From positions 1-5,837 of the forward strand of contig CAZDCZ010000118.1 in assembly GCA_964504155.1 (NCBI GenBank): a stretch of 5,837 bases of DNA, given 5' to 3'. This DNA is from CAZDCZ01 sp964504155. GTDB taxonomy: Bacteria > Bacteroidota > Bacteroidia > Bacteroidales > UBA12077. This document shows, one piece after another, positions 5,454 to 5,837 of this stretch; positions within the stretch are counted from its first letter, which is position 1; every line of letters starts with the position of its first letter. The notes under the pieces were generated by a model. The model made no database searches and was not told where the DNA came from. It saw nothing but the letters and a program-made list of their open reading frames with translations. The position numbers and the translations under genes were made by a program.

Positions 5454-5665
5454 CTTTTTTTAATCTAATAGATTATTTGCACGAAAAAAGTTCGGTGATA
5501 ATAACCACCAATAAATCACCCAAACAGTGGGCGGAAGCCCTCGATGACGAAGTATTATCCACCGCTCTTTTAGATAGATTGTTGTATCGCTGCGAAGTAG
5601 TAAAACTATCAGGAGAAAGTTACAGGATGGAAAACAGAGAAACTATTTTTAATAAAAATGAATAA
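5432..5665 (+). pseudogene. istB: IS21-family IstB, C-terminal fragment
   Basis: About 77 residues remain of a protein of roughly 240-260. The frame reads INEAVAFFNLIDYLHEKSSV, IITTNKSPKQWAEALDDEVL, then TALLDRLLYRCEVVKLSGES and YRMENR. This is the C-terminal half of the IstB AAA+ ATPase, the transposition helper of IS21 elements: the TTNKS..W sensor region and the ALLDRLLYRCE..SGESYR block are diagnostic. The Walker A and B motifs and the partner istA are absent. No valid start codon precedes it; a TAA lies in frame at 5408 and a TTG at 5477 is internal to the conserved region. The 3' end, stop and downstream IS terminus look well preserved. Confidence 0.88.
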
Positions 5666-5691
5666 TATGAAAAACAGAACTTCTAAAAATC

Positions 5692-5748
5692 TTTCCGATA
5701 TAAATTTTTTTGTTTCGCTAAGCTTCACAAAAAAATTTATATCGGAAA
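5692..5748 (+). terminator. 22-bp perfect hairpin downstream of istB
   Basis: TTTCCGATATAAA plus T7 and GT (5692-5713) is perfectly complementary to AC plus A7 and TTTATATCGGAAA (5727-5748), with a 13-base loop TTCGCTAAGCTTC. It follows the istB stop by 26 bases. No T tract follows the stem, so it is not a typical intrinsic terminator. It may shield the 3' end of IS mRNA or block read-through. I recall similar hairpins after istB in other Bacteroidota IS21 elements. Confidence 0.6.
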
Positions 5749-5752
5749 ACAA

Positions 5753-5837
5753 ACCGTAAAAAGTGGCGATTTACTTTTGCGAAAAACTGATGAAAAACAA
5801 TTGCGAAAAATTGATGATTTTAAATTTGCTATTTACA
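5753..5837 (+). repeat. IS21-like right end with three 24-bp repeats
   Basis: TTGCGAAAAACTGATGA (5777-5793) and TTGCGAAAAATTGATGA (5801-5817) match at 16 of 17 bases with a 24-bp period. A weaker third unit in the same register lies at about 5753-5772 (CCGTAAAAAGTGGCGATTT). Multiple terminal repeats bound by IstA are a known property of IS21 ends, and IS21 elements end in CA. The window's last bases are TTTACA, so the right tip may coincide with or lie just beyond 5837. Confidence 0.65.

Noticed and set aside
1..5837. CRISPR array, toxin-antitoxin pair, defence system or riboswitch
   Set aside because: There is no regularly spaced repeat array, no paired small genes with known folds and no conserved leader structure; the only unit repeats are IS ends.

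Overview
The window comes from an AT-rich member of the Bacteroidota. Two promoters match the group's distinctive pattern exactly: a -33 TTTG, 19 bases, then a -7 TAnnTTTG. The protein families present also fit: a LytTR response regulator, a Bacteroidota-type class III aminotransferase, an exported protein of a lineage-restricted type, and ISAon1-, IS1595- and IS21-like transposase remnants. The genus cannot be named from this stretch.

Layout. Positions 1-86 hold nothing assignable. Positions 87-707 are a small degenerate mobile element with perfect 19-bp terminal inverted repeats and an internally deleted IS1380-like transposase remnant. Its right end cuts off a peptidase M49 (dipeptidyl-peptidase III-like) gene, of which only the first ~65 codons remain (700-897, minus), ending at a stop codon supplied by the element. 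Next, all on the minus strand, come an uncharacterised exported protein (914-1771), a complete class III PLP aminotransferase (1967-3163), a LytTR response regulator (3208-3912) and an HU-type nucleoid protein (4162-4434) with a clear promoter and terminator. On the plus strand, a tRNA-Ser(UGA) gene (4702-4786) has its own promoter and terminator.

Beyond the tRNA terminator (about 4867-5837) lies a pile of broken insertion sequences: the 3' end of an ISAon1/ISL3-like element (minus), a second copy of the left end of the 87-707 element, the 5' part of an IS1595-like transposase with a frameshift, and the 3' end of an IS21-like istB with that element's hairpin and 24-bp terminal repeats. The window stops at a possible IS21 terminus (..CA).

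Functionally, the response regulator and the aminotransferase are 44 bases apart and probably cotranscribed. A 14-bp direct repeat with a 21-bp period upstream of the regulator has the spacing of LytTR binding sites and may be its autoregulatory operator. HU and tRNA-Ser are independent housekeeping units transcribed divergently. Everything else is mobile-element debris. I see no convincing new defence or metabolic system; the most interesting points are the miniature element and its second fragment, the nested insertion history beside the tRNA, and the possible LytTR operator.
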